Program-made: the position numbers and the translations under genes
Assembly (NCBI RefSeq): GCF_001982635.1
Contig: NZ_MKFI01000001.1
Coordinates: 1,196,891-1,260,890, forward strand
DNA from: Bradyrhizobium mercantei
GTDB lineage: Bacteria > Pseudomonadota > Alphaproteobacteria > Rhizobiales > Xanthobacteraceae
DNA: 64,000 bases
Direction: 5' to 3'
The notes under the pieces: model-generated
What the model saw: the letters and a program-made list of their open reading frames with translations, nothing else
What the model was told of the DNA's origin: nothing
Databases searched by the model: none
Shown: positions 47,525-58,600 of the stretch, piece after piece
Layout: each line of letters starts with the position of its first letter
Numbering within the stretch: the first letter of the stretch is position 1

Positions 47525-48847
47525 ATGAGTCCAGCGAGCTTCAAGCCATCGGCGTCCCGACGATCCGTCCTGGCGATCGGCGCGGCCAGCCTGGTTGCGG
47601 CCTCACTTCGACCGGCCCACGCAAACCCCATGGGAGGAGCCGATTTGACCACATCAACATATGGCGGGAGCACCCTTCCCAAGGAGGTCCGCTCGCGCAT
47701 GATCCACGGGGTCAACGGCCTCGATGTCCATATTCTCGAGGCCGGTTACGAAAGCTCCGGCCGGCCGCTCGCGCTGCTGCTGCACGGCTTTCCGGATCTG
47801 GCTTACGGCTGGCGACACCTGATCCCAATTCTGGCTGACGCCGGCTACCACGTCGTGGCGCCCGACCAGCGGGGTTTTGGCCGCACCACCGGTTGGGTGA
47901 ACGGCTATGACGCCCCGCTGGCGCCGTTCAGCTTCTTGAACATGACGCGTGACGCGCTCGGATTGGTTTCGGCGCTGGGGTATCGGCGCACGGCAATGCT
48001 CGTCGGGCACGACTTCGGCTCGCCCGTGGCGGCCTATTGTGCGCTCGCTCGACCTGACGTCTTTCCCTCGGTGGTGCTGATGAGCGCACCGTTCCCCGGC
48101 CCGCCGGCGTTTCCGTTCAACACCGCGCAGAGCGAGGCATCGTTGGTTCAACCAAACACTGAAAACCAGAAGCTGGCGGCCGCGCTGGCGGCGCTCGATC
48201 CGCCGAGACAGCATTATCAGCAATACCTGAGCGCACCGCAGGCCAACGATGACCTGTGGCACCCCCCGCAAGGTCTACACGCGTTTCTTCGCGCATTCTT
48301 CCACGTCAAGAGCGCCGACTGGCCGGGAAACAAGCCGCATCCGTTGAAGGCGCCAACCGCCACAGAACTTGCACAAATGCCCACCTATTACGTCATGGAT
48401 CTCGGTAAGACGATGTCCCAGACCGTCGCGCCATTCCAACCGTCCAACGCCGAGGTCCTGGCCTGCAAATGGCTCACCGAGCCGGAGCTTGGCGTGTACA
48501 CGGAGGAGTATGCCCGCACCGGGTTTCAAGGCGCCCTGCAGGCCTATCGCGTCTTTTCCGATCCTGACCTCAACGCCGAGTTGCGCCTGTTTTCGGGCAA
48601 GACGATCGATGTCCCGTCGCTGTTCATCGGCGGCAAGAGCGATTGGGGCACCTATGCGGCGCCGGGCGCGCTCGATCTTATGCGGACGAAGGCGGCGACG
48701 AGGATGGGTGGCATCGAGCTGATCGACGGCGCCGGTCACTGGATCCAACAGGAGCAGCCGGTTCGGCTCAGCACGCTCCTGCTCGGCTTCATCAAGGAAA
48801 TGGGTGGGGCGGATCACACCAGCGATTTTGGACCCGGCGGCCGCTAG
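47525..48847 (+). CDS. Tat-exported epoxide hydrolase-like alpha/beta hydrolase
   Basis: The 440-residue precursor has a twin-arginine signal ('SRRSVLAIGAASLVAASLRP') and then an epoxide-hydrolase-type alpha/beta hydrolase: 'LALLLHGFPDLAYGWRHLIP' (oxyanion HGFP), 'VAPDQRGFGRT', nucleophile Asp in 'MLVGHDFGSPVAAY' and the C-terminal 'DGAGHWIQQEQP' with the catalytic His. An ATG at 47492 lies inside the palindrome and would add 11 residues; 47525 fits the signal better. It is probably under control of the divergent TetR gene. Confidence 0.88.
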   Translation: MSPASFKPSASRRSVLAIGAASLVAASLRPAHANPMGGADLTTSTYGGSTLPKEVRSRMIHGVNGLDVHILEAGYESSGRPLALLLHGFPDLAYGWRHLIPILADAGYHVVAPDQRGFGRTTGWVNGYDAPLAPFSFLNMTRDALGLVSALGYRRTAMLVGHDFGSPVAAYCALARPDVFPSVVLMSAPFPGPPAFPFNTAQSEASLVQPNTENQKLAAALAALDPPRQHYQQYLSAPQANDDLWHPPQGLHAFLRAFFHVKSADWPGNKPHPLKAPTATELAQMPTYYVMDLGKTMSQTVAPFQPSNAEVLACKWLTEPELGVYTEEYARTGFQGALQAYRVFSDPDLNAELRLFSGKTIDVPSLFIGGKSDWGTYAAPGALDLMRTKAATRMGGIELIDGAGHWIQQEQPVRLSTLLLGFIKEMGGADHTSDFGPGGR

Positions 48848-49038
48848 CCGGGATGACGCGATCCTTCCTTGTACTGGCGCCCTATCCTGGCGCTCCGGGC
48901 TTTGAGGGTGCAGCGACGTGCCTCGCATCACCAGACGTGCGTGCCCGACTGGGCCGCGCGGCATGAGCCCACGCCGCAGCAGAACGCTCGCTCCGCGCAA
49001 ATGCGAGCGAGCTTGATCGAGGCCGGAGGATAATCGGC

Positions 49039-49620
49039 TTAGTGCCGCTTCGTGGCAGGCACGGGTGCTGCAACCGGCGGCTTCGCCGCCGCGGCTTGCG
49101 CCGGCAGATATTTGGCGACGATCGCGGGATCGAGCTGGGCCATCGCACTGTCCGGCAAGCGCGTCCAGACCTCATCCTTGCCAAACAGCGAGATGCCGAG
49201 ATAGCCGCGCATGGTCAGCTTCTGCCCGTCGGTGCTCAGGGTCATCTTGGCCTTGTAGACCTTGCCGTCGCGCGGATCGAGCACGTTGCCGTTCTCGTAC
49301 TTCAGGCCATCGCGCTTCATATCGCGGATGAACGACAGGCCAAGCCACGGCGCGTTCTTGCGATCGTCGGTGCATTTCGAGCAGACCGGATTCGGCGGAT
49401 CATCGGGATCGGAAAACATCTTGGCGATCACGCCTTCGAAGATGCCGTTGTGGTCGATCACCAGGAACCAGCCCTCGGGCTTGCCGTCCTCGATCTTCTG
49501 CCAGAGGCCGGCGGCCGATGACGGGTCGGCCGCCGAGGCCGCAAGCGGAGCAGCCAGCGCAAAGGCCGTGGCGATCGCAAGGATCAGCCGAAGTCTCGAC
49601 AGCGTGTTCCGCATCATCAT
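49039..49620 (-). CDS. DUF2147 exported protein
   Basis: The 193-residue precursor has a signal peptide (to about residue 30, '[20 protein letters not shown]') and a DUF2147 domain: '[20 protein letters not shown]', '[20 protein letters not shown]', '[20 protein letters not shown]' and '[20 protein letters not shown]'. The family is periplasmic and of unknown role. The CxxC may bind a metal or form a disulfide. Three ATGs in a row (49620, 49617, 49614) make the exact start uncertain. Confidence 0.87.
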   Translation of the reverse strand: MMMRNTLSRLRLILAIATAFALAAPLAASAADPSSAAGLWQKIEDGKPEGWFLVIDHNGIFEGVIAKMFSDPDDPPNPVCSKCTDDRKNAPWLGLSFIRDMKRDGLKYENGNVLDPRDGKVYKAKMTLSTDGQKLTMRGYLGISLFGKDEVWTRLPDSAMAQLDPAIVAKYLPAQAAAAKPPVAAPVPATKRH

Positions 49621-49756
49621 CACCTGATCGATCGACAAACTCGAATAGCGGCAGACCGGTAGTTGCAGACTACGGCCATTTCACGAAGTGTTCCAGTACC
49701 CGCAACCGCGCAGGAACTGGCCCATGCCTCCGGCATTGGTCGCTGTTGCAGCGGAA

Positions 49757-50797
<1,041 letters not shown>

Positions 50798-50918
50798 TCA
50801 GTTGAGATCGACTGGACGGCCTTCGCCTGTCCCGTCGAGTGTGGCCGGATCGGGACATGCATAATAGGGACAGCGGCTGGCGCGGCAACCCCTTGCCGAG
50901 CCTGCGCAACTCGGCTGT

Positions 50919-51410
50919 ATGGGCGGGAAACCGACGGAGATCCCCCTCGTGAATGCCCCTGTCCGCGCCGACGATGCGCCGCGCCTGGAAGACTTTCCCT
51001 ATCGCCTGTCCGACAATGTGCGCTTCGCCGACCTCGACCCCAACGGGCACGTCAACAACGCGGTCTATGCGAGCTATTTCGAAACCGGCCGCGTCACGCT
51101 GGTGAAGGACCGCAGCATGGGGCTGATGCCGGCCGGGCTCGGCTGGATCATGGTGCGCCTCGACATCCATTTCCGCGCCGAGCTGCACTGGCCGGGTCAG
51201 ATCGAGCTCGGGCTCGGTCTCGTCAAGTTCGGGCGGACGTCGACCACCTTCGATCAGGTGGTGTTCTCGGAAGGGAGATGCGTCGCGTCGGCGAAGGCGA
51301 TCACCGTGATGATCGATGAGGCCACGCGCAGGCCGACACCGCTGCCGGCGGAGGTCAAGGAGAACTTCCGCCGCTGGGTCCGTCGCGGAGTCAATCCGGA
51401 CGGCGAGTAA
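50919..51410 (+). CDS. 4HBT-type acyl-CoA thioesterase
   Basis: The 163-residue protein has the hotdog-fold signature 'VRFADLDPNGHVNNAVYASY', with the catalytic Asp in 'DLDPNGHVNN', and 'IELGLGLVKFGRTSTTFDQ'. It probably hydrolyses acyl-CoA thioesters; the acyl group is not predicted. It interrupts the ferredoxin reductase and ferredoxin genes on the opposite strand. A GTG at 50949 is an alternative start. Confidence 0.9.
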   Translation: MGGKPTEIPLVNAPVRADDAPRLEDFPYRLSDNVRFADLDPNGHVNNAVYASYFETGRVTLVKDRSMGLMPAGLGWIMVRLDIHFRAELHWPGQIELGLGLVKFGRTSTTFDQVVFSEGRCVASAKAITVMIDEATRRPTPLPAEVKENFRRWVRRGVNPDGE

Positions 51411-51426
51411 GGAAAGTCAGGAGACC

Positions 51427-51747
51427 TCAGGCCTGCCGTTCCGGCGTCGACACGACCAGTCCGTCGAGATCGTCGGTCACCTTGATCTGGCAGGACAGCC
51501 GCGAATTCGGGCGCACGTCGAAACCGAAATCCAGCATGTCCTCTTCCATCGGCGACGGCGCACCGACCTTCTCGCGCCACGCTTCATCGACATAGACATG
51601 GCAGGTCGCACAGGCGCAGGCGCCGCCGCATTCGGCTTCAATGCCGGGAATGGCGTTGCGGATCGCGCCTTCCATCACCGTCGCGCCGTTCTCGATCTCA
51701 ACTGTGCGTTTCTCGCCGGAATGGTCGATAAAGTGGATTTTGGCCAT
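51427..51747 (-). CDS. Adrenodoxin-type 2Fe-2S ferredoxin
   Basis: The 106-residue protein has the cluster pattern C-x5-C-x2-C in '[20 protein letters not shown]' plus the fourth Cys in 'LSCQIKV'. It is of the adrenodoxin/putidaredoxin type, which passes electrons to cytochrome P450s or to Fe-S cluster assembly. No P450 gene is in the window. The reductase at 49757 is a likely partner. Confidence 0.94.
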   Translation of the reverse strand: MAKIHFIDHSGEKRTVEIENGATVMEGAIRNAIPGIEAECGGACACATCHVYVDEAWREKVGAPSPMEEDMLDFGFDVRPNSRLSCQIKVTDDLDGLVVSTPERQA

Positions 51748-51909
51748 GATTGCTCGTGCTGCCGGAATGCGCCGGACGATGGATGGAAAGGTCCCGGGCA
51801 GTCGTATAACGGGTCGATCCGCACAGCGCTAGCGCGGAGACCGAAAACCTGCCGGCCGGGCTGGACGGGCGCCCAGGCCGCTTTGGTGGGCCGTTGAGAC
51901 GTCGGAAGC

Positions 51910-52287
51910 CTATGAGCGGCCCAGAATCAGCTCGACCGCCGTACGCGCCTCGGCAATCGCCGCACCGAGCGCCGCAAGCGGCTGGGCCGGATCGGAACCC
52001 CCGGTCAGTGCAGTCTCGAGGTTTGCGGCAGCCTCGGCGACGCCGAAGGCGCCGATCGCCCGCGCCGACCCTTTCAGGGTGTGAGCGTGGGTCGCCGCCT
52101 CGGGCGGCAGGGCGGCCAGTTGACCCAGGATCCGGGCCGACTGGGTCGAGAACATCGCCAGCACTTCCCGCTCCAGGTCCGGGTCGCCCAGCGTCATGCG
52201 CCGGAGGTGATCGACGTCGATCGGCCCGTCGCCAGGCGCGAGCGGTGGCGATTGCGTCCATTCAACCCGTTCGAGATGAAGCGGCAT
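51910..52287 (-). CDS. Small Hpt-domain phosphotransfer protein
   Basis: A 125-residue protein consisting of little more than a Hpt domain. 'THAHTLKGSARAIGAFGVAE' holds the phosphorylated His, with helices on both sides ('LEREVLAMFSTQSARILGQL'). There is no kinase or receiver domain. Hpt proteins carry phosphate between response regulators, for example toward CtrA in Caulobacter (that protein is ChpT, of another fold). It is divergent from the giant coiled-coil gene, and the ATG at 52287 follows the usual Ala/Pro-poor start. Confidence 0.9.
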   Translation of the reverse strand: MPLHLERVEWTQSPPLAPGDGPIDVDHLRRMTLGDPDLEREVLAMFSTQSARILGQLAALPPEAATHAHTLKGSARAIGAFGVAEAAANLETALTGGSDPAQPLAALGAAIAEARTAVELILGRS

Positions 52288-52667
52288 GGCCTGTCCCTGT
52301 CGTCTCCGCCGGGGCTTGCCGGCGGGTCGTTGGGTCAGCCAATCACGAAACTGGTTAACGGATTGTTGTCGGGATGATCGGCAAAACCGCCCGATTCTGG
52401 ACAATTTCCGGACACAATCGACGCGCCGTGGCGGGAATTTCGAGTACCCATAAGACCTTATGGCGCAAAGCTGTTAACGATGATTAAGAAAGTATTAATC
52501 GCAAGCATTTCATTCGCTTCACTCTCCCCATAGGATGTTTGCGGATGTAGCGGACAAGCCGCCGAGGGGGCGCGCTTGCGCTCCGCTTGTGGGCACCGGC
52601 TTCGAGCATGCGTGGGGACGATCGCAGGCTCGCCGACGCGTAATTAGTGAGAGGGCTCAGACTGAAC
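52288..52667. other. Regulatory region between Hpt gene and giant coiled-coil gene
   Basis: This 380-base gap holds several TTAA elements, including the triplet at 52474-52498 and a TGGTTAACGG at 52352-52361 (CCGTTAACCA on the minus strand), of the same form as the boxes before fliL and fliX. No coding sequence is supported. Its position fits divergent promoters for the Hpt gene and the giant gene. Confidence 0.55.
52474..52498 (+). promoter_or_regulatory. CtrA-like box, three TTAA sites
   Basis: TTAA at 52474, 52484 and 52495 are separated by 6 and 7 bases. The last pair, TTAA-GAAAGTA-TTAA, is a perfect match to the TTAA-N7-TTAA consensus of CtrA. It is 170 bases upstream of the giant gene at 52668. 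It is the best CtrA-type site in the window. Confidence 0.65.
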
Positions 52668-55600
52668 ATGGCGAACACACCCAAGAAGGTCAAAGATCCC
52701 ACCGAAGTCGCGCTTTCTGCCATCCAGGAGGCCCTCAACATCAGCGAACAGGGCGCGGAAAATCGCAGCCCCCTCAACGAGAGCGCCACGCCACCGAACC
52801 TGCCGCCGTCCGCTCCCGATTTCTCGGCCACATCTTTTGAATCGCGTACCAATGCCGATCGTGCAGTGTTCGAGCCGATCGAAGAAACGCGCGCACCGCG
52901 CCGCGCCGCCAACGATGATCGCGAGACCATCGGCCAGATGTTGCAGACGCTGCAGGGAGGGCGCGCGCGCAACGCCTTCACGCTGTTCTTCGTCTGCTCC
53001 GGCGCCTGGCTGCTCGGCGGCGTGATCCTCACCATCGCGTTCTGGCCGGCCCTGCAGGCTTCGATGGCCCAGGGCACCGGCGTGCTGGTGCTCGCCGGCC
53101 TCGCCGCGCTGTTCGCCGTTCCGATTCTGCTGTTCTACTATCTCGCCAGCCTCGCCGCGCACGGTCAGCGCATGCAGATGATCGCGCAATCGATGGCGCA
53201 GGTCGCGATGCGCTTCTCCGAGCCGGAAAACGCCGCCGCCGATTCCATGGTGACGGTCGGCCAGGCGATCCGCCGCGAAGTCGCGGCGATGGGCGACGGC
53301 GTCGAGCGCGCGATCGCGCGCGCCGGCGAGCTCGAGACCCTCGTTGCCAACGAGGTTGCAGCGCTGGAACGCGCCTACTCCGACAATGAAGTGCGCATCC
53401 GCGCGCTGCTGCAGGACATCGCCCACCAGCGCGACAATCTAGTCGGCCAGGCCGAACAGGTGCGCAGCGCGATCTCCGGCGTGCAGATCGACCTGCGCCA
53501 CGACATCGCGCTGATTTCCGACGCGATCGCCTCGCGGGTCGACGAGGTCGCCAAGAGCATCACCGGCGCGCTGGAAGAGCGCGGCCAGCACATCACGACC
53601 GCGCTGAGCCATGCCGGCGACAACATGATCCTCGCGCTCGGCGAGCGCGGCGGCGACCTGCTCGACCGCCTCGAGGAAGCCAGCGCCGAGACCACCCGCG
53701 CGGTGATGGACGCCTCCGAGCGGCTCACCACCAGCCTCAACTTCAAGACCGGCCACGTCCATGACGAGTTCGTCGATCTGGCCGATCGCGTCCACGAGAT
53801 GCTGAACGAGCGCATCGACCGCATCACCGGCGAGTTCGAGCAGCGTTCGTCCGCCATCGTCGACGGCATCTCCGACCGCACCGAAGAGGTGCACGATTCC
53901 CTGAAGAACTCGGCGGACTCGCTGCTGCTCGAGCTCGAGCTGCGCAGCAACGACCTCGTCAGCAAGATCGACGACGCCGGCAACCGCCTCGCCGGCCAGA
54001 TCATGAACTCCGGCGACCGGGCGAGCGAGGCGCTCGACGTCACCGTCAACTCGCTGGTCGCCAAGGTGGTGGGCCAGACCGAAACCGCGCACGATTCGCT
54101 GTCGCTGCAGATGAGCGCGTTCGACGACCTGGTGAAGAACCACGGCAGCGAGCTCGCCGAGAAATTCGCCCGCGACTCCGGCACGCTCGGCGCGCTGATC
54201 ACCCGTCACATCTCGGAATTCGACCGCACGGTGAAGACCTTCGGCGGTGACATCGTCGAGCGCATGGGCCAGCGGACCCAGGACATCACTGACAGCTTGA
54301 AGACCTATGTCGACACCTTCGACCATCGCGTCACCTCCAATAGCGGCGAGATCACCGCTTCGCTCGACCAGCGCCTGCTGCAGTTCGAGACGACGCTGGG
54401 CAGCCGCGTCAGCAATCTCGACGCCTCGCTGAACGACAAGCTGTCGTCGTTCGACAGTTCGCTCGCCACCAAGATCGGCTCGTTCGACGGCCGCCTGCAA
54501 TCGCTCGACGACGCGATCGACGGCCGCATGAAGACGATTGAGGTCACCTTCGAGAGCCGCGCCAAGTCGGTCACCGACACCATCGACGGCCATCTCGGCA
54601 CGCTCGCGACCCAGCTCACCGAAGGCGCCACCCAGGCGATCCACTCGATCGACTCGCGCCTCGGCCTGCTCACCACGACCCTGACCGAGGGCACGGTGCA
54701 GGCGATCGCCGCGGTCGACCACCGCATCAATGGCGTCACCGAAACCATCGACGGCCACAGCCTCCGCCTCGTCGACACCATCAACGGGCACAGCACCCGT
54801 CTCGCCGACACCATCAACGGTCACAACACCCGCCTCGTCGATACCATCAGTGGCCATAGCTCGAACCTGACCGACACCATCTCGGCGCGCTTCGCCGACA
54901 TCCAGCAGGGCATCGAGAGCCGCGTCGGCGTCATCGCCGGCGACATCGACACCCGCGTCGCGCAGTTCGAGGATCTCTTGGGCTCGCGCGTCGAGGCTGT
55001 TGCCGGCCGCATCGAGAGCAGCGGCCGCCAGGCCAGCGAGGACCTGATGTCCCGCGCCGAGCTCTTGTCGTCGAGCATCAAGTCCCATGTCGAGGACGCC
55101 GAGCGCTCGCTGACCAACCTCGTGGTCAACACCAGCGAAACCATCCAGACCGGCGCGCGCACCGCGCAGCAGGCCCTGCTCACGGTCTCCGCCGACGTCG
55201 GCAACCAGCTCAAGCTGAGTTCGGCCGAGGTCGAGGGCGTGCTGACCGCAGTCGGCACCAGCGCCGCCAACTCGATCCTCACCAGCGCCCGCGACGCCCA
55301 GGTGTCGCTGGTCTCCGCCTCCGGCGACGTCGCCTCGCAGATCAAAGCGCTGTCCGAGGACGTCGAGCGCACCTTGCAGGCAGCCGGCAGCGCCACCGCG
55401 GCCTCCGTGCTGTCGGGTGCCCGCGACGCGCAGACCACGCTGGTCTCTGCCTCGGTCGAAGCCGCGAGCCAGGTCAAGTCGCTGGCCGCCGATGTCGAGG
55501 CATCGCTGTCGATGTCCGGCTCCGCCGCCGCCGAAGCGATCATGACCGGTGCTCGCGACGCTCAGACCATGCTGATCTCGACCTCGAGCGACGTCACCGG

Positions 55601-58600
55601 CCAGGTCAAGTCGCTCGCCAGCGACGTCGAGCGCTCGCTCTCGATGGCCGGTACCGCAACCGCGGAAGCCGTCGTCGCCTCGGCCCGCGAGGCCCAGAAC
55701 ACCCTCGCCGGTGCATCCACCGAAGCCACCAATCTGGTCCGCACGCTTGCCGCCGACATGCAGCACTCGCTGTCGACCGCCGGCAGCGCGACCGCGGAAG
55801 CCATCGTCGCCTCCGCCCGCGAGGCCCAGAGCACCCTGGCCGGTGCCTCGACCGATGCAACCAATCTGGTCCGCACGCTGTCGGCCGACATCGAGCGCTC
55901 ACTGTCGATGGCCGGCACCGCGACCGCGGAATCCGTCGTCGCTGCGGCGCGCGAGGCCCAGAGCACGCTGGCCGGCGCCTCGACCGAAGCCACCGACCTG
56001 GTCCGCACGCTGGCCGCAGACATGGAGCGCTCGCTCTCGATGGCCGGCTCCGCCACCGCGGAATCCGTGGTCGCCGCGGCGCGCGAGGCCCAGAGCACGC
56101 TGGCCGGCGCCTCGACCGAAGCCACCGACCTGGTCCGCACGCTGGCCGCCGACATGGAGCGCTCGCTGTCGATGGCCGGCTCCGCCACCGCGGAATCGAT
56201 CACCTCGGGTGCGCGTGAAGCCCAGAGCATGCTGGTCAACGCATCGACCGAATCCGCGACGAAGGTGTCGGCGCTCGCCTCCGACATCCAGCGTGCGCTG
56301 TCGATGGCCGGTTCCGGCACCGCCGAGGTGCTGACGGCCGGCGCCCGCGAGGCGCAGAACACCCTCGTCAACGCCTCCACCGAGGCCGCCAACCACGTCA
56401 AGTCGCTGGCAGCCGATGTCGAGCGCACCCTGACGTCGGTCGGCACCAACACCGCCCAGACGATCCTCGGCAGCGCCCGCGACGCCCAGACCTCGTTCGT
56501 GGCGACGTCGAGCGAGGCGGCAGCCCAGATGCGCGCGATCTCGGTCGAGATCGAACGCTCGCTGACCACAACCAGCGCGGAGACCGCGCAGACCATTCTG
56601 AGCAGCGCCCGCGAGGCCCAGAGCTCGTTCGCGGCGACCTCGGCCGATGCCGCCGCCCAGATCCGCACGCTCTCGACCGATATCGAGCGCGCGCTGGGTT
56701 CGGTCACGGTCAAGACCACGGACAACATCCAGACCTCGGCGCAGAACGCGCAGGCCGCGCTGATCACCATGTCCAACGAGGTCTCGACCAAGGTCAAGAC
56801 GACCTCCGCCGACATCGAACGTTCGGTGCTGTCTGCCTCCAGCGCATTCGGCTCGGCGATGACCGGCAAGACCGACGAGATCGTCACCTATGTACAGCAG
56901 CAGACCGAGCGTCTGTCGCAGATGGTCGACGGCCGCCGCGGCTCGCTGGTCGAGGCGCTGACCGCCAAGACCACGCAGCTTTCGGCCGACATGGATCGCG
57001 CCACGGCCGACGCCCTGAAGGCGATCGAAACCCGCGGCCTCGCCTTCTCGCAATCGATGGCGGCGCATGGCGGCGATGTCGCGCGCAACATCACCTCGGC
57101 CGGCGACCAGGCGACCGGCGCGGTGGCGAAGTCGCTCAAGGATCTCGAGCAGGCCTCGCGCGCGGCGATCGACCAGTCGCGCCAGGTCTCGATCTCGGCC
57201 GTCACGGAGATGCAGGAGACCAGCAAGATCCTGCGCACCGATACGGTCGCGCTGTTCGAGCGGCTGCGCGAGGGCAACATCCTGCTGCAGGAAGTGCTGA
57301 CCGGCGCCCACGACAACCTCAACTCGCTGGAGCGCGCGCTGGTGACCCGCGTGGCCGACTTCGTGTCCGCCATGAACGACGTCACCTCGCGCAACGGCGT
57401 GGCGACCGAGACGCTGGAAGACCAGCTGACGGTGTTCAACAGCAAGACCGGCAAGGCGCTGGAAGATCTCGGCGCGCTGTCGAGCCAGTTCGAGACCCAT
57501 GGCAAGGCGCTGATCGACGCGGCTGCCGTGGTCGAGCAGGCCAACCGCTCGACGACGGCCTCCGTCAGCGAGCGCAAGGAGGCGCTGGAAGCGCTGGTCA
57601 CCACCATCGACCTGCGCACCACCGATCTCGATCAGCGGCTGTCGCGCTTCACCGGCCTGCTCGATGAATCGCTCGGCGCTGCCGAGGAACGCGCCCGCGA
57701 CATCGCGCGCGTGGTGGCGGAAACCGCAGGCGCCGGTTCGGCTGCGATCAGCCGGCAGTTCGAGGCGGTGCGCCAGGCCGCCGAGAACGAGCGTCAGCAG
57801 ACCGTCGATGCGATGAACGAACTCTACCAGCAGAGCAACGCCGAGACCGATGCGATGTTCAAGGAATCGACGGAGAAGTTCTCCGCGATGGTCACGGCGA
57901 TGAAGCAGATGGCGAGCGAGATGCACGGCGAGCTCGAGGCCACCCGCAACGAGCTGCGCCGCGGCGTGCTCGAGATGCCGCAGGAGGCCGCCGAAAACAC
58001 CGCGCAGATGCGCAAGGTGATCGTCGACCAGATCGAGGCCCTCGCCGAGCTGAACCGCATCGTCGCCCATCACGGCCGCGGCCTCGACGTGGTCTCGACC
58101 AACCGCGCCAGCGTCCGCCACGAGGAGCCGGTGATGGCTGCTGCCGCCGGCGGCCGCGCCGACGTGCGGATGCGGGACAGCGTGCGGGACAACGGCAACA
58201 GCGCTTCGACGCTGCCGCCGCCCGATCTCGGCATGGCGAGCTCGCGCCGCACCGAGGCCCCGTCGGTGAGCCCGGCGGGCCCCAACAACAACGGCGACGG
58301 CTGGCTGTCCGACCTGCTCAACCGCAGCGACGCACCGCCGCCTGCCCCGCAGGGCCGCGACGCGCAGCAGCGCCCGCGTCCGCAGCAACAGCAGCCGGCC
58401 GCCAATCCGCTGGAGTCGCTGTCGCTCGACATCGGCCGGCTGATGGACCGTACGCTGGCGGCCGAGATGTGGGATCGCTACCAGCGCGGCGAGAACAAGG
58501 CGTTCTCCAAGCGCCTGTACACGCCGGCCGGCCAGAAGGCATTCGACGAGGTGGCCCGCAAGTATCGCGCCGACCGCGGCTTCAAGCAGACGGTCGACCG

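Noticed and set aside
55110..56840. Possible CRISPR array because of regular repeats.
   Set aside because: The 132-base units are in-frame coding repeats without unique spacers.
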